In this document: positions 17,356 to 25,899 of the stretch, piece after piece | Layout: each line of letters opens with the position of its first letter | Position numbering within the stretch: position 1 is the stretch's first letter | DNA from: Bradyrhizobium manausense | Lineage (GTDB): Bacteria > Pseudomonadota > Alphaproteobacteria > Rhizobiales > Xanthobacteraceae | NCBI RefSeq assembly: GCF_018131105.1 | Contig: NZ_JAFCJI010000001.1 | Location: 4,128,001 to 4,192,000 of the forward strand | Length of the DNA stretch: 64,000 bases | Direction: 5' to 3' | The notes under the pieces: generated by a model | What the model saw: only the letters and a program-made list of their open reading frames with translations | The model's database searches: none | What the model was told of the DNA's origin: nothing | Translations under genes and position numbers: made by a program

Positions 17356-17760
17356 TTACACTCCGGATGAGATCTTGATGATCGCGTAGGTCGAGGCGAG
17401 CGCGACGGCGATCGAGAAGAAGTTGTTGAGCATGATCGAGACGAGCTTCAGCTTCTCGTTATGGACGTAGTCCTCGATCACGACCTGCATGCCGATCTTC
17501 ATGTGCCAGGCGCTGGCGAGGATGAAGAGCAGCATGATCACTGCGACAGGCAGCGAGCCGAGGATCACCTTGGCGCCGGCCTGGTTGCTGCCGAGCGTCA
17601 TCATGACGACGACGATCACCGGCAGCATCAGCAGGGTCATCGCGACGCCCGTGAGGCGCTGGCGCCAGAAATCAGAGGTGCCCGAATGCGCGGCGCCGAG
17701 ATTGCGGACGCGGCCGAGCGGAGTGCGCATGCTGCGCTTGGGCGTATCGGCTGTGCTCAT
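17356..17760 (-). CDS. sdhD: Succinate dehydrogenase membrane anchor subunit
   Basis: 134 residues with three membrane helices. RLTGVAMTLLMLP and HMKIGMQVVIEDYVHNE match the SdhD family: the His of the second helix is a haem b ligand candidate, and DYVH contributes to the quinone pocket. The ATG overlaps the sdhC stop in an ATGA arrangement (17757-17760), indicating translational coupling. With SdhC it holds SdhAB at the inner membrane and reduces ubiquinone. Confidence 0.93.
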   Translation of the reverse strand: MSTADTPKRSMRTPLGRVRNLGAAHSGTSDFWRQRLTGVAMTLLMLPVIVVVMMTLGSNQAGAKVILGSLPVAVIMLLFILASAWHMKIGMQVVIEDYVHNEKLKLVSIMLNNFFSIAVALASTYAIIKISSGV

Positions 17761-18158
17761 CGGACACCTCCGACCGCGTAGGCGACGATCCAGATCAGGA
17801 TCGTCAGCACGATGCCGCCGATCAGCGCGCCCCAGGTCAGAGCCTCACGCTCGTTGGCCTTGAAGCCGAAGCCGAGGTCCCACACGAAGTGGCGGATGCC
17901 GCTCAGCATGTGATGCATCAGTGCCCAGGTGTAACCGAACACGATGAGCCGGCCGATGATGCTGCCGGTGAAGGCCTGCACATTGGAATAGGCCGCGGCG
18001 GAGCCGGACGCCGCTGCGATCAGCCACCAGGCCAGCAGCAGGGTCCCGACGTAAAGCGCGATGCCGGTGGCGCGATGGACGATGGACAGTGCCATCGTCA
18101 ACGTCCAGCGGTAGACTTGCATGTGTGGTGAAAGCGGTCGTTCGATCCGTGCTGTCAT
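17757..18158 (-). CDS. sdhC: Succinate dehydrogenase cytochrome b556 subunit
   Basis: 133 residues with three membrane helices. It shows both SdhC signatures: RPLSPHMQVYRW...SIVHRATGIALYVG near the N-terminus and HMLSGIRHFVWDLGFG, whose first His is the probable haem ligand. It is the first gene of the sdhCDAB operon, transcribed leftward. A 520-bp non-coding stretch lies upstream and contains nested dyads at 18355-18379 that may be part of its promoter control. Confidence 0.95.
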   Translation of the reverse strand: MTARIERPLSPHMQVYRWTLTMALSIVHRATGIALYVGTLLLAWWLIAAASGSAAAYSNVQAFTGSIIGRLIVFGYTWALMHHMLSGIRHFVWDLGFGFKANEREALTWGALIGGIVLTILIWIVAYAVGGVR

Positions 18159-18680
18159 GGGCTTTTGATGTTTATTGCGGCCCAGCAGCGGGCGCGCGAG
18201 GATCGCGAAGGGTCGGCTCTATTTACGGAGTCGATTTGGCCTGCGCAATCACCAAATCGCCATAAATCGAACCGGCGTTCAGCTCTAGACCCTTGATGAA
18301 GCAAGGCCAATCAGGGGCTTGGTATACCAGAGGGATGGTGCACCGACAAAGAATAGAATGTGAAATCATTCTTTCACATGGAAGTCGAGGCGCATTGAAA
18401 TCACTATTGGAACGGCTCTAACCCCTCGGCCAGCCGCCCCGGATCGAACTAGTCAGTTCATGACGGCCGGCACCGCTCGGCCAGCCGAGATGTCATCTCC
18501 AAATTCCGTCACGCGCACCGATTTTTCGTGTGACGGCGGATATGCGCAACCCGCAATCCACCCACGACGACAGGCGCGGCGTGTCGACCGCACCAGACAG
18601 ATCGCCTACAGCTTGGCGCGCAGCCGAATCCGGGCAGACGTCTCGGCGGTGATGCGGCCAGTCGCGGGGGCAGGTCAGAG
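18159..18680. other. Intergenic region between sdhC and the TauE/SafE gene
   Basis: 520 bp of non-coding DNA between divergent genes. Contents seen: nested inverted repeats at 18355-18379, and an inverted repeat CCGTCAC (18506-18512) / GTGACGG (18530-18536) that lies nearer the TauE/SafE gene. Short open frames here have no ribosome-binding site or family resemblance, so I do not call a gene. Confidence 0.6.
18355..18379. promoter_or_regulatory. Nested inverted repeats upstream of sdhC
   Basis: Two overlapping perfect dyads: AGAATG-TGAAAT-CATTCT (18355-18372) and ATGTGAAA-TCATTC-TTTCACAT (18358-18379). They lie about 200 bp upstream of sdhC and 300 bp upstream of the divergent permease gene. 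The shared sequence can pair in two mutually exclusive ways, or bind a dimeric regulator. The regulator is unknown. Confidence 0.45.
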
Positions 18681-19541
18681 GTGATCGCAGGTCTTGATAT
18701 CAAGGAGATCGCCGAGCTCGCGCTGCTGCTGGTCGCGACCGGCGCGCTCTCCGGCTTTCTCGCGGGCGTGTTCGGCATTGGCGGCGGTGCGATTCTCGTG
18801 CCGGTGTTTTACGAATGCTTTCGTATCGCCGGTGTGCCGCTCGAAGTGCGCATGGCGCTCTGCATCGGCACGTCGCTCGCCGTGATCATCCCGACCTCGA
18901 TCCGCTCGTTCCAGGCGCATCACAAGCGCGGCGCCGTCGACATGACGATCCTGCGCATCTGGTGGCTGCCGATCATCATCGGCGTCGTCTCCGGCAGCGT
19001 GATCGCGCGCTACGCGCCGGAGAAGCTGTTCAAGATCGTGTTCGTCGCGGTTGCCTATTCCGCTGCGGCACGTCTGATCTTCGCGCGCGAAGGCTGGAAG
19101 TTGGGCGACGACCTGCCAAAGGGCCCGCTGATGCGGGTCTACGGCTTCTGCGTCGGCCTTCTCTCGACGCTGATGGGCATCGGGGGCGGATTGTTCTCGA
19201 ACCTGCTGATGACGTTCTACGGTCGCCCGATCCATCAGGCGGTCGCGACCTCGTCAGCGCTCGCGGTGCTGATCTCGATCCCCGGCGCGCTCGGCTACAT
19301 CTATGCGGGCTGGCCGGCGGCGACGACCTATCCTGGCGTTGCGGTACTGCAAGTGCCGTTCGCGCTAGGCTACGTCTCGCTGATCGGCGCCGTGCTGGTG
19401 ATGCCGATGAGCCTCGTGACCGCGCCGCTCGGTGTGCGGGCTGCGCACGCGATGTCGAAGCGGACGCTGGAAGTCGCGTTCGGGTGCTATCTGTTTATCG
19501 TCGGCAGCCGGTTTGTGATGAGCCTGATGGGTGGGCAGTAG
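18681..19541 (+). CDS. TauE/SafE family sulfite exporter-type permease
   Basis: 286 residues from GTG 18681 (MIAGLDIKEIAELALLL) with eight or so membrane segments in two similar halves. The paired motifs GVFGIGGGAILVPVFY (N-terminal half) and GLLSTLMGIGGGLFSNLLM (C-terminal half) are the duplicated GGG loops of the TauE/SafE family. Family members move sulfite, sulfoacetate, other organosulfonates or small organic anions across the inner membrane. There is no sulfur-metabolism neighbour on this strand, so the substrate is open; the molybdoenzyme at 23646 is 4 kb away and separately transcribed. Confidence 0.88.
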   Translation: MIAGLDIKEIAELALLLVATGALSGFLAGVFGIGGGAILVPVFYECFRIAGVPLEVRMALCIGTSLAVIIPTSIRSFQAHHKRGAVDMTILRIWWLPIIIGVVSGSVIARYAPEKLFKIVFVAVAYSAAARLIFAREGWKLGDDLPKGPLMRVYGFCVGLLSTLMGIGGGLFSNLLMTFYGRPIHQAVATSSALAVLISIPGALGYIYAGWPAATTYPGVAVLQVPFALGYVSLIGAVLVMPMSLVTAPLGVRAAHAMSKRTLEVAFGCYLFIVGSRFVMSLMGGQ

Positions 19542-19553
19542 CGCCACACATTC

Positions 19554-19640
19554 CGTCATTGCGAGCGCAGCGAAGCTATCCAGAATCCTTGCGCGGAGGC
19601 AGCCTGGATTGCTTCGTCGCAAGAGCTCCCCGCAATGACG
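19554..19640. repeat. Dispersed palindromic repeat, family A (copy 4)
   Basis: 87 bp, CGTCATTGCGAGCGCAGCG ... CTCCCCGCAATGACG, filling the gap between the convergent TauE/SafE and matB genes. In that position it could fold in both transcripts. Confidence 0.85.
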
Positions 19641-19657
19641 GCGAGGGAGCAGCCGCC

Positions 19658-21187
19658 TCACTTCTTCGCGTAAAGATCCTTGTAGGTATCGCGCAGAATG
19701 TTCTTCTGCACCTTGCCCATGGTGTTGCGCGGCAGCTCGTCGACGACGAACACGCGCTTGGGCATCTTGAACTTCGCGAGACGCCCGTCGAGGGCCTTCA
19801 GCACGGCGGCTTCGGTCACGTCGGCGCCCTTGCTGCAAACGAGCACCGCCGTGACACCCTCGCCGAAGTCCGCGTGCGGCAAGCCGATCACGGCGGATTC
19901 GATCACGCCGGGCATGGCGTCGATCTCGCTCTCGATTTCCTTCGGATAGACATTGAAGCCGCCTGATATCACCAAATCCTTGCCGCGACCGAGGATGTGG
20001 ACGTAGCCCTTGTCGTCGATCTTGCCGAGATCGCCGGTGATGAAGAAGCCATCGGGCCGGAATTCCGACTTGGTCTTCTCAGGCATGCGCCAGTAACCCT
20101 TGAACACGTTCGGGCCCTTGACCTCGATCATGCCGATCTCGTCGCGCGGCAGCTCCTTGCCGGTCTCGGGTTGGGTGACGCGCACGGAGACGCCGGGCAG
20201 GGGGAAGCCAACCGCGCCGGGCACGCGCTCGCCGTCGTAGGGGTTCGACGTATTCATGTTGGTCTCGGTCATGCCGTAGCGCTCGAGCACGGCGTGGCCG
20301 GTGCGGGCCGACCATTCGCGATGGGTTTCGGCGAGCAGCGGCGCAGAGCCCGAGATGAACAACCTCATATGCTTCGTCGTCTCGCGCGACAGCGCCGGGT
20401 TCTGGAGCAAGCGCGTGTAGAACGTCGGCACGCCCATCAGCACGGTGGCGCGCGCCATCAGCTTGATGATCAGATCCGGATCGAGCTTCGGCAGGAAGAT
20501 CATCGACGCCCGCGCAAACAGCGTCACGTTGGTCGCCACGAACAGGCCGTGAGTATGATAGATCGGCAGCGCGTGGATCAGCACGTCCTTGTCGGTGAAG
20601 CGCCAGTAGCCGACCAGCGAGAGCGAGTTCGACGCGAGATTGTCGTGGCTGAGCATCGCGCCCTTGGAGCGGCCGGTGGTGCCTGAGGTGTAGAGGATCG
20701 CGGCGAGATCGTCGTTTTCGCGCGGCACCGTGGTGAATTCGGGGCTCGCCTTGTCGGCGGCCTCGGTCAGCGAGCCCTTGCCGTCAGATCCAAGCGTCTC
20801 GACCTTGGCCTTCACCTTGGCGGCGATCGGGGCGAGGCCTTCGGCCTTGGAGGGATCGCAGACCACCAGCGACGGCTCGGCATCGCCGATGAAGTAATCC
20901 AGCTCGTTCAGCGTATAGGCGGTGTTGAGTGGCAGGTAGACCGCGCCGGCCCTGACCGTGCCGAGATACAGCACGATATTGGCGACGGATTTCTCCACCT
21001 GCACCGCGACGCGATCACCGGGCTTCACGCCGCGCGCGGCCAGCACATTCGCCATCTGCCCGGCCCGCGCGATCAGATCGCCGTAGCTGATGTGGCCGCC
21101 GTCCTGCGTCTCGATCGCGAGGCGTTTGGGATCGTCGAGGCCGTCGAACAGGCGGGAAAACAGATTGGCGTTGGCTGCGTGGTTCAT
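19658..21187 (-). CDS. matB: Malonyl-CoA synthetase (malonate--CoA ligase)
   Basis: 509 residues of the acyl-adenylate-forming superfamily. It converts malonate, CoA and ATP to malonyl-CoA. Adenylation motifs are ILYTSGTTGRSKGAMLSH, ERYGMTETNMNTSNP, ITGDLGKID and the catalytic-Lys region LPRNTMGKVQKN. The whole sequence, including HALPIYHTHGLFVATNVTLF and PTFYTRLLQNP, closely follows the characterised Rhodopseudomonas-type MatB as I recall it. ATG 21187 (MNHAANANLF) is preceded by GAGGAAA; the frame is open to 21217 without a better start. It is divergent from the SDR gene at 21283 and has no matA/matC partner here. Confidence 0.93.
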   Translation of the reverse strand: MNHAANANLFSRLFDGLDDPKRLAIETQDGGHISYGDLIARAGQMANVLAARGVKPGDRVAVQVEKSVANIVLYLGTVRAGAVYLPLNTAYTLNELDYFIGDAEPSLVVCDPSKAEGLAPIAAKVKAKVETLGSDGKGSLTEAADKASPEFTTVPRENDDLAAILYTSGTTGRSKGAMLSHDNLASNSLSLVGYWRFTDKDVLIHALPIYHTHGLFVATNVTLFARASMIFLPKLDPDLIIKLMARATVLMGVPTFYTRLLQNPALSRETTKHMRLFISGSAPLLAETHREWSARTGHAVLERYGMTETNMNTSNPYDGERVPGAVGFPLPGVSVRVTQPETGKELPRDEIGMIEVKGPNVFKGYWRMPEKTKSEFRPDGFFITGDLGKIDDKGYVHILGRGKDLVISGGFNVYPKEIESEIDAMPGVIESAVIGLPHADFGEGVTAVLVCSKGADVTEAAVLKALDGRLAKFKMPKRVFVVDELPRNTMGKVQKNILRDTYKDLYAKK

Positions 21188-21282
21188 GCAAGATTTCCTC
21201 GACCGCAAGGCTGACAAGGCCGGTCAAAACCGAGGGCTGGATTAGCAAAAACCGCCCCAATGAAGCAACGGAGACAGTTGGC

Positions 21283-22044
21283 ATGGCAAAAAACGGGAAA
21301 CGCGTGGCCTGGGTCACGGGCGGCGGCAGCGGGATCGGGGAGGCCGGTGCCGAGGCGCTGGCTGCCGACGGCTGGACGGTGGTGGTTTCCGGCCGCCGCA
21401 AGGACGCCCTGGATGCCGTGGTTGCGAAAATTACCGGGACGGGCGGGGCCGCCGAGGCGCGGGCACTGGACGTTTCCAATGCTGCTGAAGTCCAGAAGGC
21501 AGCCGATCACATCGGCGCGAAGCATGGCCGGATCGACCTGCTTGTGAACAATGCCGGCATCAACGTTCCCAGGCGCAGCTGGAAGGACATGGAACTGGAG
21601 GGCTGGGACAAGCTCGTCCAGGTCAATCTCAACGGCGTGCTCTATTGCATGCGCGCGGTGCTGCCGACGATGCGCAAGCAGCAGGACGGTTCGATCATCA
21701 ACGTCTCGTCCTGGGCCGGCCGCCATGTTTCCAAGATGCCCGGCCCGGCCTACACCACCACCAAGCATGCGGTGCTGGCGCTCACCCATTCCTTCAACAT
21801 GGACGAATGCGTCAACGGCCTGCGCGCCTGCTGCCTGATGCCGGGCGAGGTGGCGACGCCGATCCTGAAGCTGCGCCCGGTGGTGCCGAGCGAGGAGGAG
21901 CAGGCCAGGATGCTGCAATCCGAAGATCTGGGGCGCACTATCGCATTCATCGCCAGCATGCCGCCGCGCGTCTGCATCAACGAGCTCCTGATCAGCCCGA
22001 CGCATAATCGGGGATTTATTCAGACGCCGCAGAGCAGGGATTGA
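21283..22044 (+). CDS. SDR family oxidoreductase
   Basis: 253 residues, classical short-chain dehydrogenase. NADP-type glycine motif VTGGGSGIGEAGAEAL near residue 10 with SGRRKDAL, then LLVNNAGIN, the catalytic Ser in NVSSWAGRH, and YTTTK (Tyr/Lys pair). The C-terminal part is short and ends without further domains. The substrate is unknown; KMPGPAYTTTKHAVLALTHS is common in Rhizobiales SDRs of unassigned function. It is divergent from matB with a 95-bp shared promoter region. Confidence 0.85.
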   Translation: MAKNGKRVAWVTGGGSGIGEAGAEALAADGWTVVVSGRRKDALDAVVAKITGTGGAAEARALDVSNAAEVQKAADHIGAKHGRIDLLVNNAGINVPRRSWKDMELEGWDKLVQVNLNGVLYCMRAVLPTMRKQQDGSIINVSSWAGRHVSKMPGPAYTTTKHAVLALTHSFNMDECVNGLRACCLMPGEVATPILKLRPVVPSEEEQARMLQSEDLGRTIAFIASMPPRVCINELLISPTHNRGFIQTPQSRD

Positions 22045-22276
22045 GTGACCTTACTCAATACCTTCGTCGGGGTGCGCGCGTTCGCCCACACGGACACGCC
22101 GCCCCATAGTTTCACGCATCACAAAGAATTTTTGTTCGAAACCGCTTCGCAAACCCTCCCGTAGTTCGGACCAACGACGGCGCTGCGACCTCACGCCAAA
22201 CTGTCGCCAGCTGCCGTTGTTGCCCCAACGCAAACGCCGGTCATCACCGGTCATCATCGAAATCGGGAGTGTCTCC

Positions 22277-22831
22277 ATGTCGAAGCGCATTGCCTATCTC
22301 ACCGCCGCAGCCTTCAGCGCCCTGGCCATCACCGCGACCGTCATCGCGCCCGCCCGCGCCGAGGAAAAGACCGTCATGGTCGGCGGCGCCGCGATGTTCC
22401 CCTCGAAGAACATCGTCCAGAATGCCGTCAATTCGAAGGACCACACCACGCTGGTGGCGGCGGTGAAGGCGGCCGGCCTTGTGCCGACGCTGGAAGGCAA
22501 GGGGCCGTTCACGGTGTTCGCGCCGACCAACGCCGCCTTCGGCAAGCTGCCGGCCGGCACCGTCGACACCCTGGTCAAGCCCGAGAACAAGGCGACCCTG
22601 ACCAAGATCCTCACCTACCATGTCGTGCCCGGCAAGCTCGAGGCCTCCGCCCTCACCGACGGCAAGAAGCTCAAGACCGTCGAGGGCGAGGAACTCACCG
22701 TCAAGAAGCAGGACGGCAAGGTCTGGATCGTCGATGCCAAGGGCGGCACCTCGATGGTGACGATCCCCAACGTCAACCAGTCGAACGGCGTGATCCATGT
22801 GGTCGACACCGTGCTGATGCCGGCGACGTAA
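22277..22831 (+). CDS. Exported fasciclin-domain protein
   Basis: 184 residues from ATG 22277, preceded by GGGAGTG. A signal peptide (ending ARAEEK, about residue 30) is followed by one FAS1 domain: KDHTTLVAAVKAAGLVPTL, GPFTVFAPTNAAFGKLPAG (H1-type motif) and YHVVPGKLEASAL, then NGVIHVVDTVLMP at the end. FAS1 domains mediate adhesion or surface binding; in rhizobia some are linked to symbiosis (Nex18-like), but I have no specific evidence for that here. It is followed by its own terminator, then by the cytochrome b/molybdoenzyme pair. Confidence 0.92.
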   Translation: MSKRIAYLTAAAFSALAITATVIAPARAEEKTVMVGGAAMFPSKNIVQNAVNSKDHTTLVAAVKAAGLVPTLEGKGPFTVFAPTNAAFGKLPAGTVDTLVKPENKATLTKILTYHVVPGKLEASALTDGKKLKTVEGEELTVKKQDGKVWIVDAKGGTSMVTIPNVNQSNGVIHVVDTVLMPAT

Positions 22832-22874
22832 CACCGCATACCCCTGTTTCATCCCTTGCAGGATGCGGCGAAAC

Positions 22875-22906
22875 AGCGAGCCGGGGCGACCCGGCTCGCT
22901 TTATTG
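22875..22906 (+). terminator. Rho-independent terminator after the fasciclin gene
   Basis: An 11-bp perfect stem AGCGAGCCGGG (22875-22885) / CCCGGCTCGCT (22890-22900), a 4-nt loop, then TTATT. Confidence 0.85.
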
Positions 22907-23005
22907 TGACTGGCATGGCCGGCGATTCGATTCGCCGCCTGGCGTAACGAAAGCGGGCTTAACGGCGTATAATCTCTGACACAGGACGTTCAGGACGGAA
23001 CCATC

Positions 23006-23635
23006 ATGTCGAGCCTCACAGTGACCGACGAGCAAATCAGCACCACCAAGGGCAAGGTGATCCAGCCGGCCTGGGTCCGGGTGATGCACTGGACCAACGC
23101 CGTCGCCATGATCCTGATGATCCTGTCGGGCTGGCAGATCTACAACGCCTCGCCGCTGTTCAATTTCAGTTTTCCGCGCGAGTACACGCTGGGCGGCTGG
23201 CTCGGCGGCGCCCTGCTCTGGCATTTTGCGGCGATGTGGCTGTTGATGATCAACGGCCTCGCCTATCTCGTCACTGGGTTCGCATCCGGCCGGTTCCGCA
23301 AAAAGCTGCTGCCGATCACGCCATCGGGCGTGCTCCACGACGTCAGGGCCGCCCTGACCTTCAAGCTCGGCCATGACGATCTCACCGTCTACAACTACGT
23401 GCAGCGCCTGCTCTATGCCGGCATCATCGTGGTCGGCGTGCTGATCGTGCTCTCCGGCCTGTCGATGTGGAAACCGGTGCAGCTCTATTATCTCGTGATG
23501 CTGTTCGGCGATTATCCGACCGCGCGCTACGTCCATTTCTTCTGCATGGCCGCGATCTGCGCCTTCCTCGTCATTCACGTGCTGCTCGCGCTGCTGGTGC
23601 CAAAGAGTCTGCGCGCGATGATCATCGGTCGGTGA
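23006..23635 (+). CDS. Cytochrome b (b561-type) membrane subunit
   Basis: 209 residues with four or five membrane helices. Candidate haem-b His ligands lie in VRVMHWTNAVAM, ALLWHFAAMW and the last helices RYVHFFCMAAICAFLVIHVL. This is the four-helix cytochrome b561 / formate-dehydrogenase-gamma-like fold, which shuttles electrons between quinones and a periplasmic partner. The stop is 10 bp before the molybdoenzyme gene, so the two very probably form one transcript and one redox complex. Confidence 0.88.
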   Translation: MSSLTVTDEQISTTKGKVIQPAWVRVMHWTNAVAMILMILSGWQIYNASPLFNFSFPREYTLGGWLGGALLWHFAAMWLLMINGLAYLVTGFASGRFRKKLLPITPSGVLHDVRAALTFKLGHDDLTVYNYVQRLLYAGIIVVGVLIVLSGLSMWKPVQLYYLVMLFGDYPTARYVHFFCMAAICAFLVIHVLLALLVPKSLRAMIIGR

Positions 23636-23645
23636 GGAGAGAAAC

Positions 23646-24428
23646 ATGGCAAAGCGTTCATTCCTGATTCCCGGCGTCGACAAGCGGCTGCTGATCAAGG
23701 ACTCCCTCAAGGTGATGCCCGATCTCACCCGCCGCCGCTTCATCGCGGGTGGCGCCAGCCTCGGCGCGCTGACGCTGCTCACCGGCTGCGACGTGGTCGA
23801 TTCGTCCTCGGCCGATGCCCTGCTCACAAGGATCTCGAAGTTCAACGACGCCGTGCAGGATTTCATCTTCAATCCCGACGCGCTGGCGCCGACATTTCCC
23901 GAGAGCGCGATTACCAAGCCGTTTCCGTTCAACGGCTATTACGATCTCGACGAAGCTCCCGACGTCGACGGCGACGACTGGAAGCTCGAAGTGCGCGGTC
24001 TTGTCGACAACAAGAAATCGTGGACGCTGCCGGAGCTCTACAAGCTGCCGCAGTTCACGCAAATCACCCGCCACATCTGCGTCGAAGGCTGGAGCGCGAT
24101 CGGCAGCTGGACCGGCCCGCCGCTGCGCGATTTCCTGAAGCTGATCGGCGCCGACACCCGCGCGAAATATGTCTGGTTCCAGTGCGCCGACAAGGACGGC
24201 TACAACTCGCCCCTGGACATGCGCACCGCGCTGCATCCGCAGACGCAGATGACGTTCAAATACGCCAACGACATCCTGCCGCGCGCCTATGGTTTCCCGA
24301 TGAAGATCCGTGTGCCGACAAAGCTCGGCTTCAAGAGCCCGAAATACGTGATCTCGATGGAAGTCACCAACGACTACAAGGGCGGCTATTGGGAAGACCA
24401 GGGGTATAATTCGTACAGCGGGAGCTGA
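23646..24428 (+). CDS. Tat-exported molybdopterin-dependent oxidoreductase (sulfite oxidase family), probable lipoprotein
   Basis: 260 residues. A twin-arginine motif TRRRFIAGG (28-36) is followed by a hydrophobic stretch and LLTGC, a lipobox with Cys48, so a Tat lipoprotein is likely. The molybdopterin domain shows the cofactor-binding Cys145 in RHICVEGWSAIGSW, plus GPPLRDFL, LDMRTALHP and AYGFPMKIRVPTKLGFK, as in SoxC/MsrP-like enzymes. It has no C-terminal dimerisation domain. Paired with the cytochrome b gene just upstream, it is probably a quinone-linked periplasmic oxidoreductase. The substrate (sulfite, sulfoxide or other) is not decided by the sequence. Confidence 0.9.
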   Translation: MAKRSFLIPGVDKRLLIKDSLKVMPDLTRRRFIAGGASLGALTLLTGCDVVDSSSADALLTRISKFNDAVQDFIFNPDALAPTFPESAITKPFPFNGYYDLDEAPDVDGDDWKLEVRGLVDNKKSWTLPELYKLPQFTQITRHICVEGWSAIGSWTGPPLRDFLKLIGADTRAKYVWFQCADKDGYNSPLDMRTALHPQTQMTFKYANDILPRAYGFPMKIRVPTKLGFKSPKYVISMEVTNDYKGGYWEDQGYNSYSGS

Positions 24429-24431
24429 CGG

Positions 24432-25634
24432 CTAGGCGGGCCCTACCTTGCGCTGGCACAACGCTGCCACGGCCCCCAGCGCCAGCAGCGCCGCCGACAC
24501 ATTCAGCGCATAACTCAAACTCCCCAGCGCATCCGTGATCGCGCCCACCACGATCGGGCCGAGTGTCTGCCCGACGCCGAACGAGATCGTCATCGCCGCG
24601 ATGGCGGTCGGCCACATCCCGCTCGGATAGTTGAAGCGGACGAAGGCGGTGGTCGAGCCGACCACGGCGAAGAAGGCGACGCCGAACACGACGGCCGAGA
24701 TTCCGAGCCACGCGGGCGAATGCCCGAGGATCGGCAATGCCGCACCGATTGCGTTGGTGCCGAGAATGATCGCGGTGGCGAGGCCGCCGCGATCGAGCGC
24801 GAGCACGCGGCGCCAGGCCCAAGGCGTGACGAAGGCGCTGAGGCCGATCAGGCCCCAGAACGCGGCCTGCGCCGTGGCGCCGCCGCCGCCGTCGCGCACA
24901 TAGGCGATCATGAAGGTCATGTAGGCGATGTAGCCGGCACCGAACAGGAAGTAGGCGGCGAGATAGATCAGCACGGGCAGAACAGCGAAGGCGGCGTGGC
25001 TGCCTTCGCTGAAGCGCGCGCCGCTCTCGATCCGGACCAGAAACAGCGGCACCGTCATCACGGCCGAGAGCAGCGTCATCGCCCACCACACGATCCACCA
25101 CGAGCCCGGGCCGAAATGCTGCAGCGTGAACGGGGCGATCAGCCCGGACGAGAGAATGCCGATACCGGGTCCGGCATAGAACAGGCTCAGCAGGAAATTG
25201 GCCCGCTCCGGGCGCGACTGTGCGACGGTCGCCGCCAGCGCGCCGCCGGCGACGAAGCCGGCTGCCGCGCCCAGGCCCAGCACGAGACGCGCGAGGCTCA
25301 GCGCGATGAAATTTCCCGTCAGCGCGCAGACCGCCAGCGCGGCGACGCAGGCCACGGTTCCGCCGCGGATCGCCGCCGACCAGCCGACGCGCTGGATCAG
25401 CCGGGACGCCACCAGTGCGCCCACGAGATAGCCGACGGCGTTGATGGTGTTCATGAAACCGGCCGCCGAATAGGACCAGCCGAGGTCCTCCCGCATGTCG
25501 GGCAGCACCAGCGCATAGGCAAAGCGGCCGATGCCGAGCCCGACCGTCGCGGCCAGCGACAGGATCAGGATGAGCCGCGCGGGATGTGCGTCAGGCGGGG
25601 GTCGATCTCGAGAAGAACGGTTTTGGGCGAGCAA
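24432..25634 (-). CDS. MFS transporter, YbfB/YjiJ family
   Basis: About 400 residues with 12 predicted helices. The first helix region LGIGRFAYALVLPDMREDLGW is the hallmark of the YbfB/YjiJ family, a major-facilitator group of unknown substrate. I place the start at TTG 25634, which has GGAG six bases upstream; there is no ATG before the first helix with a ribosome-binding site, and the frame stays open to 25733. The stop is 3 bp from the convergent molybdoenzyme stop, leaving no room for a terminator between them. Confidence 0.88.
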   Translation of the reverse strand: MLAQNRSSRDRPPPDAHPARLILILSLAATVGLGIGRFAYALVLPDMREDLGWSYSAAGFMNTINAVGYLVGALVASRLIQRVGWSAAIRGGTVACVAALAVCALTGNFIALSLARLVLGLGAAAGFVAGGALAATVAQSRPERANFLLSLFYAGPGIGILSSGLIAPFTLQHFGPGSWWIVWWAMTLLSAVMTVPLFLVRIESGARFSEGSHAAFAVLPVLIYLAAYFLFGAGYIAYMTFMIAYVRDGGGGATAQAAFWGLIGLSAFVTPWAWRRVLALDRGGLATAIILGTNAIGAALPILGHSPAWLGISAVVFGVAFFAVVGSTTAFVRFNYPSGMWPTAIAAMTISFGVGQTLGPIVVGAITDALGSLSYALNVSAALLALGAVAALCQRKVGPA

Positions 25635-25758
25635 GGGGTACTCCGGCCCGCGCACTGTGGCAGGCCCTGCCCGGCTTGCACAGCCGCGCGGCGGCAATGG
25701 TGTCTTGCCAAGCGCGCAACGCCGCTCTAGCACTCCGGCCGAAATTCACGAGATGCCG

Positions 25759-25880
25759 CCATGCCCGGCCTTGTGCCGGGCATCCACGCCTTCAGGGCTG
25801 TCGAGGCAAGACGTGGATGGCCGGGACATAGGCGAGCGGAAGCGACGCCGTCCCTTAGGCCGGCTATGCCGGCCATGACG
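25759..25880. repeat. Dispersed palindromic repeat, family B (copy 2, extended)
   Basis: About 122 bp starting CCATGCCCGGCCTTGTGCC with GTGGATGGCCGGGACATAGG in the middle, plus an additional arm GGCTATGCCGGCCATGACG. It is longer than the other copies and lies just upstream of leuB. Confidence 0.7.
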
Positions 25881-25899
25881 AAACGGAGGAAGGACGACC

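Noticed and set aside
18460..18778. Short frames on both strands before the TauE/SafE gene
   Set aside because: No ribosome-binding sites, unusual composition and no family match.
23006..24428. MsrPQ methionine sulfoxide reductase system
   Set aside because: The cytochrome b lacks the MsrQ/ferric-reductase pattern and precedes the molybdoenzyme; the specific assignment is not supported.
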